A DNA stretch of 64,000 nucleotides from Tenuibacillus multivorans (GCF_900103915.1 NZ_FNIG01000001.1:434001-498000); one strand, 5' to 3'. Counted from the stretch's first letter, positions 32,375-41,150 are shown. Translations and numbers: made by a program. The notes: generated by a model not told the origin, from the sequence alone.

Positions 32375-33976
32375 TTATGATTCATTTAAATCCTTATACG
32401 CCTCTCGCAAGTCACGTTTCAATACTTTCCCACTTGGATTTTTCGGTAGCGCATCGGTAAAAGCTACATACTTTGGAACTTTAAACTTAGACAATCGATC
32501 CTCACAAAATCCAATCACCATTTCCTTCGTCAGCCTTACACCCTCTTTTGGAACGACAATCGCTGTAACCGCCTCAATCCAATATTCATCTGGAATGCCG
32601 ATAACGGCAACCTCTGACACACCATCTAACTGATAAATCGTCTCTTCAACCTCACGACTCGAAACGTTGACCCCACCCGTATTAATCATGTCCTTTTTAC
32701 GGTCTACAATTGTAATGTATCCCTCTTCATCCATCACACCGAGGTCACCGCTATGAAACCATCCGCCACGGAAAGCTTCAGCCGTTTTTTCTGGATCATG
32801 CAAATAGCCTTTCATCGCATGAGGTGTACGGTGGACGATTTCACCAACCTCACCACGAGCCACCTCGACATCATGGTCATCGACAATCTTAGTCTGCATG
32901 TTTAATGACGGCTTTCCAGCAGACCCTAGCTTAGACAATTGTTCATCAGGCTGTAGCGCAGTCGCAAGCGGTGCGACTTCCGTTTGCCCATAAAAATTCC
33001 AGAAGCGGGCATTCGGAAGGCGCTCGGATAATTCCTTTAAAATTTCACGCGGCATAATCGCAGCCCCGTAGTAACATTTTTCAAGCGTTGAAAGGTCGCG
33101 ACGGTCAAAATCAGGGTTGCGTAATAAAGCAATCCATACCGTCGGTGGACAGAAAAGCTGTGTCGTTTTCTCCCTTTCAATTGTTTCTAAAATCACTTCA
33201 GGTGTTGCTCCATCTAAAATAATCCCACTTGAACCAAGATAAATGCTCGGTCCCAAGAAACAATGCAGCTGAGCGCTGTGATAAAGCGGAAGCGCATGGA
33301 TACAGACGTCATTTTCAGCCATATCACCATCGACCATACAGCTCACATACTCATTAATAATACTTTTGTGACTAAGCATTACCCCTTTTGGCTTTGACTC
33401 AGTCCCGCTCGTATAAAGCACATGTGCCAAGTCATCGTCAGCAATTTCCGTCTCCACAAAATCAGTAGGTTGTCCACTTCTCGCCATTGATAAAGGCATC
33501 CAGTCATCTAATTCAGGCGAATATTCAGATACATCCATTAAATAACGGAACTGAATATCAAGCTCCCCAGCCGATTGATCTAACACAGCCGCATATTCTT
33601 CAGATGCTATAAAGCCCGTTACACCAGCATGGTATAAAATATAAGCGACATCCTCAGCTGTTAACATGTAATTGACTGGAATCATGACGGCACCTATTCG
33701 CGCAAGGGCAAAATTAACCACGACAAAATCCATGCTGTTTTTAGACATGACCGTTATCATGTCACCTTTTTTCATCCCGTTTTCCCTGAAAGCATGCGCC
33801 GTCTGATTCACCCGGTCATCCAACTCCGCATACGTCAGACGCTCATCCTTGTATGCCAATGCAAACTTATCCGGAACACGCTCTCTCGTTCGCACCAGTA
33901 AATCCCCAAGCGTATTGCGTCTGGCACGCATCAACATTTGATTTAAATCCTCAGCCACATTCGTATCCGTTTGCAT
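32375..33976 (-). CDS. AMP-forming fatty acyl-CoA ligase
   Basis: Activates a carboxylic acid, probably a fatty acid, to its CoA thioester through an acyl-adenylate. The 533-residue ANL-family enzyme has the P-loop YTSGTESKPKGVMLSH (about residue 190), the adenylate motif FYGQTEVAP, the hinge GWFHSGDLG...DRKKDMI and the C-terminal lysine in PKNPSGKVLKR. The upstream gap (33977-34323) holds the mbl promoter. It is absent from this position in B. subtilis and belongs to the accessory insertion. The exact substrate is not deducible. Confidence 0.9.
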   Translation of the reverse strand: MQTDTNVAEDLNQMLMRARRNTLGDLLVRTRERVPDKFALAYKDERLTYAELDDRVNQTAHAFRENGMKKGDMITVMSKNSMDFVVVNFALARIGAVMIPVNYMLTAEDVAYILYHAGVTGFIASEEYAAVLDQSAGELDIQFRYLMDVSEYSPELDDWMPLSMARSGQPTDFVETEIADDDLAHVLYTSGTESKPKGVMLSHKSIINEYVSCMVDGDMAENDVCIHALPLYHSAQLHCFLGPSIYLGSSGIILDGATPEVILETIEREKTTQLFCPPTVWIALLRNPDFDRRDLSTLEKCYYGAAIMPREILKELSERLPNARFWNFYGQTEVAPLATALQPDEQLSKLGSAGKPSLNMQTKIVDDHDVEVARGEVGEIVHRTPHAMKGYLHDPEKTAEAFRGGWFHSGDLGVMDEEGYITIVDRKKDMINTGGVNVSSREVEETIYQLDGVSEVAVIGIPDEYWIEAVTAIVVPKEGVRLTKEMVIGFCEDRLSKFKVPKYVAFTDALPKNPSGKVLKRDLREAYKDLNES

Positions 33977-34243
33977 TCAACCATCCTTTCTAATTAATTT
34001 AAGAATATTCAGTAATTTAAGTGTAAGCTTATTGACCCATAACCACAATGACTGTAAATTAGCTTATTTAGTCGAAAAATGTTGAGTCAGAAGAGCCCCG
34101 CTGAAAACGAACATTTCACGGCATCGTACAAACTTGATTAAAAAAATGCAAATTACTATTGATGCTCATAAAGAAAGCGAAGTGTATTTCAACAGCGGTA
34201 GCCAATAACAATATTAATTGAGAAAATAGCCTTAAAAAAGAAA

Positions 34244-34272
34244 GTGACACTCTGCCCAAAAAATGATAAAAT
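34244..34272 (+). promoter_or_regulatory. Sigma-A promoter for mbl
   Basis: GTGACA (34244-34249) and TAAAAT (34267-34272) have a 17-bp spacer, 51 bp before the start codon. Nothing else recognisable was seen in 33977-34243. Confidence 0.7.
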
Positions 34273-34323
34273 ACTACAATAGAATACTATATTTTCGTAC
34301 GTGTCAGGGGGATCAATTAATTC

Positions 34324-35319
34324 ATGTTCGCGAGAGATATTGGAATTGACTTAGGTACAGCCAATGTACTGATTCATGTTAAAGGGAAAGGAATAGTACT
34401 AGATGAACCATCCGTAGTTGCTATGGATAAAAATACAGGCCAGGTCCTAGAAGTCGGACATGCAGCACGTCGCATGGTCGGCCGTACACCTGGAAATATT
34501 GCAGCCATTCGTCCGCTAAAAGACGGCGTCATCGCAGACTTCGACGTCACTGAGGCGATGCTACGCTACTTTATCGGAAAAATAAATGTTAAAGGCATGT
34601 TTTCAAAGCCACGCATATTAGTATGCTGCCCAACAAACATAACAAAAGTAGAACAAAAGGCGATTAAAGAAGCTGCTGAAAAAAGCGGTGGAAAGAAAGT
34701 ATACTTAGAAGAAGAACCCAAAGTAGCCGCAGTAGGTGCTGGAATGGAAATTTTCCAGCCAAGCGGTAACATGGTCATTGACATCGGTGGTGGAACAACC
34801 GATATTGCCGTTTTATCCATGGGCGATATCGTCACATCAGAATCCATCAAGCTAGCCGGTGACAACCTCGACCAAGAAATATTGCAATACATTAAACGCA
34901 AATATAAATTACTAATCGGGGACAGAACCGCAGAAGACATCAAAGTTAACGTCGCGACTGTCTTCCCAGGCGCACGTAACGAAACAATTGACATCCGAGG
35001 CCGAGACCTAGTTTCAGGACTACCACGAACCATTACCATTGGCTCAGAAGAAATCGAAGGCGCACTACGCGAATCCGTCGCGCTCATCGTCCAGGCAGCG
35101 AAGACCGTCTTAGAAAACACACCACCAGAACTATCCGCCGACATTATCGACCGCGGTGTTATCCTAACAGGCGGAGGTGCCCTAATTAACGGACTCGACC
35201 AGCTCATGTCCGAAGAACTCAAAGTACCCGTTTTTATGGCCGAAGAACCGATGCACTGTGTCGCCAAAGGAACAGGCATCATGCTCGAAAACATCGACAA
35301 AATCGCAAAAATCGGCTAA
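34324..35319 (+). CDS. mbl: MreB-like cell-shape protein Mbl
   Basis: Actin homologue that guides cylindrical cell-wall synthesis. The 331-residue protein has the ATP-binding phosphate loops DIGIDLGTANVLIHVKGKG and VIDIGGGTTDIAVLSMG and the adenosine motif GVILTGGGALINGL. GGGGGATC precedes the ATG. Sequence and the following flhO/flhP identify it as Mbl rather than MreB or MreBH. Confidence 0.93.
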   Translation: MFARDIGIDLGTANVLIHVKGKGIVLDEPSVVAMDKNTGQVLEVGHAARRMVGRTPGNIAAIRPLKDGVIADFDVTEAMLRYFIGKINVKGMFSKPRILVCCPTNITKVEQKAIKEAAEKSGGKKVYLEEEPKVAAVGAGMEIFQPSGNMVIDIGGGTTDIAVLSMGDIVTSESIKLAGDNLDQEILQYIKRKYKLLIGDRTAEDIKVNVATVFPGARNETIDIRGRDLVSGLPRTITIGSEEIEGALRESVALIVQAAKTVLENTPPELSADIIDRGVILTGGGALINGLDQLMSEELKVPVFMAEEPMHCVAKGTGIMLENIDKIAKIG

Positions 35320-35370
35320 TTATATTTTTGAAAAGTTTTGCAAGCCATTTCATAGAAGCACAAAGACTAA

Positions 35371-35427
35371 CCAAGGCAAGCGAGGACTTAACCCGCTTGT
35401 GGGAACGAAGGAGTCACGCAGCCTTGG
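35371..35427 (+). promoter_or_regulatory. Inverted repeat in the mbl-flhO spacer
   Basis: CCAAGGC (35371-35377) pairs with GCCTTGG (35421-35427) and encloses a second stem, AAGCG/CGCTT. There is no T run. It lies 30 bp before flhO and may affect flhO mRNA. No clear sigma-D promoter was found. Confidence 0.4.
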
Positions 35428-35456
35428 CCTTACATAAACTTAAGGAGGCGCTTTAA

Positions 35457-36278
35457 ATGCTAAGAGGCTATTACACAGCAGGAGCCGGCATGATTGCGCA
35501 GCAACGATACCAAGAAGCACTATCAAATAATATGTCTAACGCATTAACACCAGGATACAAAGCCGACCGTTCAACATTTCGCGCTTTCCCTGAGATGTTA
35601 ATCAGCCGGATGGAATCATATGATATCCCAACATCCCAGGGGCTAAATCTCGCCCGAAACCAAAATGTTGGCTCGATCAACACCGGGGTTTACATGCAGG
35701 AAGGTGTACCATTATTTCAACAAGGTGATGTGCGTGAGACAGGCCTATCAACCGATTTAGCAATGATTAATGGTGATTTACCTGAAGAAACAGGCTTTCT
35801 ATTTTTTACGGTTCAAAACGAAGACGGTGACATACGCTATACTCGTAACGGGAATTTCACCGTTGATGCAGAAGGCTACTTAACGACATCGGACGGTCAC
35901 TACGTTTTAGATGAGAACAACAACCGGATTCAAACTGGAACAGAGGAATTTCAGGTGACCGAAAACGGTGAAGTCATCTCACCATTTGATAACACGATGA
36001 TCGGTGTCGCGTATCATCCGAATGCGAATGACTTCGTCAAAGAAGGCGCGAACCTTTTCGCTAATGAAGGGGATGTTGCTGCTGTCGATGCACGTGCTGA
36101 AGCGGGTGTGAACTTCCAGGTCGCTCAAGGCCGGCTTGAACGCTCAAACGTTAGCCCAGAGGCAACAATGACAGAAATGATGCGATCGTATCGACTATTT
36201 GAGATTAATCAACAAGTTGTGAAAACGTATGACCAAAGCATGGACATCGCCGCTAACCAGATCGGGCGATTGAGATAA
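35457..36278 (+). CDS. flhO: Flagellar rod/hook-basal body protein FlhO
   Basis: Exported flagellar rod-type protein of the FlgF/FlgG family, 273 residues. The N-terminal rod motif is GMIAQQRYQEALSNNMSNALTPGYKADRS and the C-terminal coiled segment is ATMTEMMRSYRLFEINQQVV. AAGGAGG precedes the ATG. It is followed by flhP after a 281-bp gap that contains a 21-bp array. Confidence 0.92.
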   Translation: MLRGYYTAGAGMIAQQRYQEALSNNMSNALTPGYKADRSTFRAFPEMLISRMESYDIPTSQGLNLARNQNVGSINTGVYMQEGVPLFQQGDVRETGLSTDLAMINGDLPEETGFLFFTVQNEDGDIRYTRNGNFTVDAEGYLTTSDGHYVLDENNNRIQTGTEEFQVTENGEVISPFDNTMIGVAYHPNANDFVKEGANLFANEGDVAAVDARAEAGVNFQVAQGRLERSNVSPEATMTEMMRSYRLFEINQQVVKTYDQSMDIAANQIGRLR

Positions 36279-36292
36279 TTTGGAGGACGACT

Positions 36293-36512
36293 TGAGATTT
36301 CTTATAAGTGCTTGAAGATTTCCTAAAAGTGCCCGAAGATTTCTCATAAATGCATGAAGAGTTCTCAAAAGTGCTCGAAGTTTTCTCAAAAATGCATGAA
36401 GAGTTCTCGAAAGTGGCCGAAGTTTTCTCATAAAAGCTTGAAGAGTTCTCAAAAGTGGCCGAAGATTTCTCAAAAATACATGAAGAGTTCTCATAAGTGC
36501 TTAAAAATGTTC
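36293..36512. repeat. 21-bp phased array B inside the flhO-flhP operon
   Basis: About ten units start at 36313, 36334, 36355, 36376, 36397, 36418, 36439, 36460, 36481 and 36502, all 21 bp apart. A degenerate unit lies at 36293. The consensus is TGAAGA(G/T)TTCTCAAAAGTGC, with alternating T/C first bases and GAGTTC/GAAGTTT variants that give a weak 42-bp dimer. Its sequence is unrelated to the AATGGGGAA arrays. It is the one array between two genes of an apparent operon with no terminator before it. Confidence 0.88.
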
Positions 36513-36559
36513 CAAAACGGCTGAACTTTGCATTAAAAAAATAAAGGGGGCGCAAACCT

Positions 36560-37390
36560 ATGCGTAACATGTTAAATGCTGCAACGACGATGGGGCAGCT
36601 ACAACAGCGGATTGACTTAACGTCGAACAACCTAGCGAATACAGATACATATGGCTACAAATCAAAACAAGCACAGTTTTCGTCATTGCTTTTCCAACAG
36701 ATTGATAATATGGCTGGGGGAGATGCGGAATCACCACGTCTGACACCGGAGGGAATTCGTGTCGGCTCTGGTGCAAGAATGGCTCATACGAGTATGAACC
36801 TTGACGTCGGGACGCTCCAGCAAACTGATCGCGCGTTAGATATTGCCATTCAAGATGCCAATCGTTTCTTCGTCGTTAATGCCCCTTTAGAAAATGGTGA
36901 AAGTGAATTACGCTATACACGCGCAGGGAATTTTTATTTACAGCCAGTGAATGACAACGAGCAAGTCATGTTAACGACAAACCAAGGTGTACCAGTTCAA
37001 GGGCAGGACGGTCCAATTTTGATCGATGGTGGCTTTGATGATATTGGATTGAACGAAAACGGAGATGTCCGTGTTACACGTGGTGACCAAACGGAAACAG
37101 AAGCGACACTTCAAGTCGTGGATATCGAACGGACACGTACTCTAGAAGCTGTTGGTGCGAACACGTATCGCTTAGATGAAGCTGAGCTTGGTGTGCCGAT
37201 CGCCGACTTTGTCAATGACATCGCGCCTCAAGCGGCAAACCTCCATCCTGGTGCTCTTGAGTCGTCCAACGTCGATATGGCGAAAGAATTTACAGACCTA
37301 ATAGAAGCGCAACGGGCATACTCCTTTAATGCTCGTTCGATTTCAATGGGTGATCAAATGATGGGCTTAATCGGAAGTATGCGCTCTTAA
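36560..37390 (+). CDS. flhP: Flagellar rod/hook-basal body protein FlhP
   Basis: Partner of FlhO, 276 residues. The N-terminal LQQRIDLTSNNLANTDTYGYKSKQ and C-terminal LESSNVDMAKEFTDLIEAQRAYSFNARS are the classical rod/hook signatures. GGGGGCGC precedes the ATG. Confidence 0.92.
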   Translation: MRNMLNAATTMGQLQQRIDLTSNNLANTDTYGYKSKQAQFSSLLFQQIDNMAGGDAESPRLTPEGIRVGSGARMAHTSMNLDVGTLQQTDRALDIAIQDANRFFVVNAPLENGESELRYTRAGNFYLQPVNDNEQVMLTTNQGVPVQGQDGPILIDGGFDDIGLNENGDVRVTRGDQTETEATLQVVDIERTRTLEAVGANTYRLDEAELGVPIADFVNDIAPQAANLHPGALESSNVDMAKEFTDLIEAQRAYSFNARSISMGDQMMGLIGSMRS

Positions 37391-37432
37391 GCTATTACAG
37401 TTAAAACGTTTCATAGAATTGAGGTTTACCAC

Positions 37433-37777
37433 ATGACTTCAGAAGATCAAAATAACGATACAAGAGTTTTTAATAAAGGTGAATTAAAGCCGAAAAAAGC
37501 CGAAACCACCAACCTACCGACTAAGCGTCGGCAAGCCAAGCGTCAAAAGCAAAAAGAACGGCGCAAAAAACGAGAAGGAAAACTAGGCCGAATTAGAGGC
37601 CGGATTCGTTATATTCCGGTATGGCTAAGAGTCATTCTCATCATCCTCATATGTATGGCTGCCTTTTTTGGTGGACTTTCATTTGGCTATGCTGGTATCG
37701 GTGAAGGTGAAGACCCGAATACCGTTTTGGACTTAGACTTTTGGCAAGGTATGTTGGAATATATGCGTGGAAAGTAG
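37433..37777 (+). CDS. EpuA-like single-pass membrane protein
   Basis: A 114-residue protein with a very basic cytoplasmic N terminus ([19 protein letters not shown]), one membrane helix ([21 protein letters not shown]) and a short outside tail. It fits the EpuA family (PF11772), often mislabelled as RNA polymerase beta subunit. It is found before fabZ in many Bacillaceae. Its function is unknown. Confidence 0.75.
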   Translation: MTSEDQNNDTRVFNKGELKPKKAETTNLPTKRRQAKRQKQKERRKKREGKLGRIRGRIRYIPVWLRVILIILICMAAFFGGLSFGYAGIGEGEDPNTVLDLDFWQGMLEYMRGK

Positions 37778-37796
37778 CTACATAAGGAGGAAAACC

Positions 37797-38237
37797 ATGT
37801 TAGATATCGAACAGATTAAATCGATTATCCCTCATCGTTATCCGTTTTTACTCGTCGATCAAGTCGAAGAGCTAGAAGAAGGTAAGCGCGCTGTCGGTTA
37901 TAAAAATATCACGGCCAATGAACCATTCTTTCAAGGCCATTTTCCGGAATACATGGTCATGCCAGGCGTTTTAATCGTGGAAGCCTTAGCCCAGGTTGGT
38001 GCCGTTGCCATTTTACAAAAAGAAGAGAACCAAGGTAAGCTAGGGATGTTTACCGGTATCGATAAATGTCGTTTTAAACGTCAGGTAAAACCAGGTGACC
38101 GCCTCAAGCTTGAGGTTGAAATCATTCGGTTAAAAGGACCAATTGGAAAAGGAAAAGCTGTCGCAACCGTTGATGGTGACCTTGCTTGCGAAGCAGAAAT
38201 TATGTTTGCAGTTGTCGATCCAAATGAAGAAAAATAA
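37797..38237 (+). CDS. fabZ: 3-hydroxyacyl-ACP dehydratase FabZ
   Basis: Dehydrates beta-hydroxyacyl-ACP in fatty acid elongation. The 146-residue hot-dog fold protein has the catalytic His in FFQGHFP and Glu in [11 protein letters not shown], plus the N-terminal [14 protein letters not shown] 37797 has AAGGAGG 8 bp upstream; the longer frame lies in the end of the previous gene. Confidence 0.95.
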   Translation: MLDIEQIKSIIPHRYPFLLVDQVEELEEGKRAVGYKNITANEPFFQGHFPEYMVMPGVLIVEALAQVGAVAILQKEENQGKLGMFTGIDKCRFKRQVKPGDRLKLEVEIIRLKGPIGKGKAVATVDGDLACEAEIMFAVVDPNEEK

Positions 38238-38240
38238 TGA

Positions 38241-38271
38241 ACTTGTCGCAGCGTGCGGCAAGTTTTTTTAT
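38241..38271 (+). terminator. Terminator after fabZ
   Basis: AACTTGTCGCA and TGCGGCAAGTTTTTTT form the hairpin. Confidence 0.85.
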
Positions 38272-38306
38272 TTTACTAGCCATTTTTTGCAAGGAATGAT
38301 ATTAAC

Positions 38307-38341
38307 AACCTCTAAAATACTAATATTGAGGAGGTTTTTTT
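38307..38341 (+). promoter_or_regulatory. Terminator-like hairpin that overlaps a ribosome site
   Basis: AACCTC (38307-38312) can pair with GAGGTT (38331-38336), followed by TTTTT. The right arm is part of GAGGAGG, the ribosome site of the 49-residue gene starting at 38342. The structure would hide that site and could also terminate transcription. Confidence 0.4.
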
Positions 38342-38491
38342 ATGAAGAATAATAATAATCCAGGAGATAAAATAAATAAGGTAACAAAGGAGCTAATGAA
38401 AGAAGGCGTACCAAAACGGGCATCAGCCTTTGCCGCTTCTATGGGATATTTACGGTCTGAAAAAAAGAAAAATAACATTAAAAACGAATAA
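38342..38491 (+). CDS. Small basic hypothetical protein
   Basis: A 49-residue protein with a poly-Asn start, then INKVTKELMKEGVPKRASAFA and a Lys/Asn tail. A strong GAGGAGG sits 7 bp before ATG 38342. Family unknown. The centre could form a short amphipathic helical pair. Confidence 0.5.
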   Translation: MKNNNNPGDKINKVTKELMKEGVPKRASAFAASMGYLRSEKKKNNIKNE

Positions 38492-38575
38492 TAAAATTTT
38501 TACAAATGTCATGATAAAACTTCAAAAAATGGTAACAATAGTACCGAGAGGAATACAACATTAGGAGGTTCAAAA

Positions 38576-38863
38576 ATGAAACTAATTAAATTAATGATGA
38601 CAGCTATTTTAGTTTTAGGAACACTAGGTGCCTGTGCCACTGACGAACAAGAGCCAGATCAAAATAACGAAGAGCAAGATGGTGGCGGTACTGATAACGG
38701 TGGTACCGGCGATAATGGCGGTAACGGTGGCAATGGTGGTAATGGTGGTAACGGAGGCACCGGCGGCAATAATGGCGGCGGTGAAGATGATCAAATGCAA
38801 GATGAAATGGATCAGGGAAATCAAAACAATAATGGTGGAAACCAGAACGAAGATGAAGAATAA
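38576..38863 (+). CDS. Low-complexity Gly/Asn-rich lipoprotein
   Basis: A 95-residue protein with a lipoprotein signal peptide whose lipobox is LGAC (Cys19). The mature part is acidic and made of GGN/GGT repeats, then an Asp/Gln/Asn-rich tail. It is probably surface-exposed and unstructured. AGGAGG precedes the ATG, and a strong terminator follows. Function unknown. Confidence 0.75.
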   Translation: MKLIKLMMTAILVLGTLGACATDEQEPDQNNEEQDGGGTDNGGTGDNGGNGGNGGNGGNGGTGGNNGGGEDDQMQDEMDQGNQNNNGGNQNEDEE

Positions 38864-38873
38864 AAAACATAAA

Positions 38874-38909
38874 AGAAGCTTTCGTCCAAAGACGAAAGCT
38901 TCATTTTTT
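38874..38909 (+). terminator. Terminator after the lipoprotein gene
   Basis: GAAGCTTTCGTC and GACGAAAGCTTC with loop CAAA, then ATTTTTTT. Confidence 0.85.
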
Positions 38910-39097
38910 TAGGCCTTCACATCAAGGTGATTGCCTAAGGTTGGATGGTCAACATTCACATCAGCAGATTCAATCAACTTTTCTAAGCCTTGCTGTTGAA
39001 CCGCCATTTGGTCTTTGGCATGGCCCATCATGCTGACCCCCACTTGCTGTTTAAGCTGCGCCTGACTCATCACAACTGAAGCAGCAGCTACATCCAT
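38909..39097 (-). CDS. YjfB-family putative motility protein
   Basis: A 62-residue protein, MDVAAASVVMSQAQLKQQVG, of the YjfB family (PF14070) linked to flagellar or motility regulons in Bacilli. Contains no membrane segment. ATG 39097 has TGAGGTGA upstream; a longer frame to 39151 lacks one. It is convergent with the lipoprotein gene. A sigma-D promoter could not be assigned. Confidence 0.75.
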   Translation of the reverse strand: MDVAAASVVMSQAQLKQQVGVSMMGHAKDQMAVQQQGLEKLIESADVNVDHPTLGNHLDVKA

Positions 39098-39296
39098 GTA
39101 AATCACCTCACTAAGCCCTTTCTTAATACATCGACAAAAATTCATTTTCATGAACCATATAGAGCCAAAGAACTAGAACATTTTCCCAAAAGTTCATCTT
39201 AAGAACCATTTTATGATGAAATTATATTCAAATAATTTTAAAATATTGTAAAATTATGTATAGATTTGAAATGAGAGATTATTTAGGAGGACACTT

Positions 39297-39782
39297 ATGG
39301 GAGAGATTGTGAAAGTTGATGATTATTTTATTAGCAATCAAACGATGGTTATTGAACCAAACTATGATCCCATTTATCAAACCAAAATCCGTGAAAAAGA
39401 CCAAATTCTCTTATGTAAAAAAACGCCCCTCAACATCATTGACTCATCCTGTATTCGCCAGGGCGGAGCAACGATGGATGGGAGAAAACGTGCCGTCGAA
39501 ATTGTAACCAAAAAGAAGGTGATGATCCCGATTCCGATTGACCCGAGTAAAGGGATTATTTTTATGCCCACCAAAAAATTTCGCGACCCGGACTGCGAGT
39601 GGATAGCTTACTGTCATATCAAGGCATATGAACAAATCAAGGATTCGAAAAACCAGACGAAGCTTGTATTTTACAACAACGATACCTATCTAGTTGATTT
39701 ACCTTTAAATCGTACGCAAAATCAAATCATGCTTGCCGGCCACGTCTTTGGCCACTTTCTTAAAGACCAATACATTTCGTAA
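39297..39782 (+). CDS. comK: Competence transcription factor ComK
   Basis: Master activator of DNA uptake genes; binds AT-rich K-boxes as a tetramer. The 161-residue protein matches the ComK family (PF06338) in the central region: NIIDSSCIRQGGATMDGRK, IPIDPSKGIIFMPTKKFRDP and CEWIAYCHIKAYE. It is about 30 residues shorter than B. subtilis ComK at the C terminus, the region that takes part in regulated proteolysis and multimerisation there. AGGAGGA precedes the ATG. The upstream region is very A/T-rich, with several A/T tract pairs that might be autoregulatory K-boxes. Confidence 0.85.
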   Translation: MGEIVKVDDYFISNQTMVIEPNYDPIYQTKIREKDQILLCKKTPLNIIDSSCIRQGGATMDGRKRAVEIVTKKKVMIPIPIDPSKGIIFMPTKKFRDPDCEWIAYCHIKAYEQIKDSKNQTKLVFYNNDTYLVDLPLNRTQNQIMLAGHVFGHFLKDQYIS

Positions 39783-39785
39783 CAA

Positions 39786-39822
39786 CAGCCCTAGCCTATT
39801 AAGCTGGGGCTGCTGATTTTTA
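39786..39822 (+). terminator. Terminator after comK
   Basis: CAGCCCTAGC and GCTGGGGCTG with loop CTATTAA, then CTGATTTTT. Confidence 0.75.
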
Positions 39823-39857
39823 TGTATAGACCGCTATGCGATCTTTAACCTCTTATC

Positions 39858-40195
39858 ATTGGGGAATCATCCCCTCTCAATGTGTAAAAACCTCCCGTCA
39901 ATGGGGAATCAGCATCCCTCATTGGGGAAAAGATTTCCGTCAATGGGGAATCAGCGCCCCTCAATGGGGAAAAACCTCCCATCAATGGGGAATCAATGCC
40001 TCTCAATGGGGAAAAACCTCCCATCAATGGGGAATCAATGCCTCTCAATGGGTAAAAATCCCTCCTCAATGGGGAAAAATCACGCCTCAATGGGTAAAAA
40101 CCACTCCTCAATGGGGAAACATCACCCTACATTGGGTAAAAACCACCCCTCAATGGGGAATCAACCCCCACATTGAGCAATCATCGCCACACTCT
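39858..40195. repeat. 21-bp phased array A4 (AATGGGGAA family)
   Basis: Fifteen units start at 39858, 39879, 39900 and so on to 40152, each exactly 21 bp. A final unit at 40172 is shifted by one base. Units alternate between AATGGGGAATCA and AATGGGGAAAAA types, i.e. 42-bp dimers; the 42-bp pairs at 39963 and 40005 are nearly identical. It lies 35 bp after the comK terminator and 48 bp before the tetR promoter. Confidence 0.92.
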
Positions 40196-40242
40196 ATGAA
40201 TCCATATTCAAAAAAAGTTCATAATTGGATAAACTCACTATA

Positions 40243-40271
40243 TTGTAAGCACTATAAAAATAAAGTATAGT
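40243..40271 (+). promoter_or_regulatory. Promoter of the TetR/RND efflux operon
   Basis: TTGTAA (40243-40248) and TATAGT (40266-40271) are spaced 17 bp, directly upstream of a palindromic operator. Confidence 0.75.
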
Positions 40272-40275
40272 GGGT

Positions 40276-40293
40276 AATGACTGACTGGTCATT
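40276..40293. promoter_or_regulatory. TetR-type operator
   Basis: AATGAC, TGACTG and GTCATT form an inverted repeat starting 5 bp after the -10. Its TGACTGACTGGTCA core is typical of TetR-family operators at efflux operons. Its place suggests autorepression of the downstream operon. Confidence 0.7.
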
Positions 40294-40313
40294 CCATTAA
40301 AAAGGTGAGTTTA

Positions 40314-41150
40314 ATGAATAAAAAAGAAAAACTTATAATAGAAAGCAGTATCGAGCTTTTTGCTGAAAAAGGCTTTCATGCGACATCCGTTCAAGAGATT
40401 GTCGATAAAGTCAATGTCGCAAAGGGTTCGTTTTATAATTATTTTCAATCGAAAGAGGATTTAATCGTCTCCATCTATGATTATTATTTCGTCATGATCA
40501 TGGAAAAAATGAGTGAGGCGAGGGGTGAAGCTCAAAATCCGAGGGAAGCACTCACAAATCAAATCAGCATTTTATTCCAACTACTAAAAGACAATAAGCC
40601 ACTGATTATGATGTTCCTGCGTGATCAGGTGCCGTTAGGAAAGGACGTCGAGACGTTTATGCTCCGGATGCGGCAGCAAAATTTTGAATGGGCGAAGGAA
40701 AATGTCCTGGAGATTTATGGTGAGGCGATTATACCGTATCAGTACGACGCAGCCATTTTATTAGATGGGATGCTACATAGCTATTCAAACTGTATTGTCG
40801 TCGATGAAGAAATGCTGGATCTTGAATATTTACCGGAATTTATGATGAACCGGTTAGATCATGTGTGCCATGGGTTAATCCAAAGTCAAGATCAACCGTC
40901 GATTAAGCGGCTGCCACAATTGTTTAAAGAGGAAGCTTTAAAGTTTAATAAAATCCGGCAGCTTATTTATAGCTTTGTGAATGACAATCAAGCAAAAGCG
41001 CTTGAAGCACTTGACGTGATTGAAGCGGAATTTCAGAAGGATAAACCGCAGCGCATCATTTTAGAATCCATGTTTGAACAGCTTAAAAAGTTTGATGCGT
41101 TGCATGATGAAATTGATAAACTTGAAAAGCAATGGAGTGAAGGCAAATGA
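40314..41150 (+). CDS. TetR/AcrR-family transcriptional regulator
   Basis: Probable repressor of its own efflux operon, 278 residues. The N-terminal helix-turn-helix is ATSVQEIVDKVNVAKGSFYNYFQSKEDL. The rest is a helical ligand-binding/dimer domain, longer than usual (typical 190-210 residues), with an extra C-terminal charged helical part. ATG 40314 follows AAAGGTGA. It overlaps the adaptor gene by 4 bp. Confidence 0.9.
   Translation: MNKKEKLIIESSIELFAEKGFHATSVQEIVDKVNVAKGSFYNYFQSKEDLIVSIYDYYFVMIMEKMSEARGEAQNPREALTNQISILFQLLKDNKPLIMMFLRDQVPLGKDVETFMLRMRQQNFEWAKENVLEIYGEAIIPYQYDAAILLDGMLHSYSNCIVVDEEMLDLEYLPEFMMNRLDHVCHGLIQSQDQPSIKRLPQLFKEEALKFNKIRQLIYSFVNDNQAKALEALDVIEAEFQKDKPQRIILESMFEQLKKFDALHDEIDKLEKQWSEGK

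Noticed and set aside
34566-35300. 244-codon open frame antisense to mbl
   Set aside because: Shadow of a conserved, codon-biased gene; no ribosome site and no recognisable protein features.
38604-38912. Long open frames on the other strand and in other frames of the Gly/Asn-rich lipoprotein gene
   Set aside because: Low-complexity GGN coding sequence opens other frames by its composition; only the frame with a lipoprotein signal peptide and ribosome site is credible.
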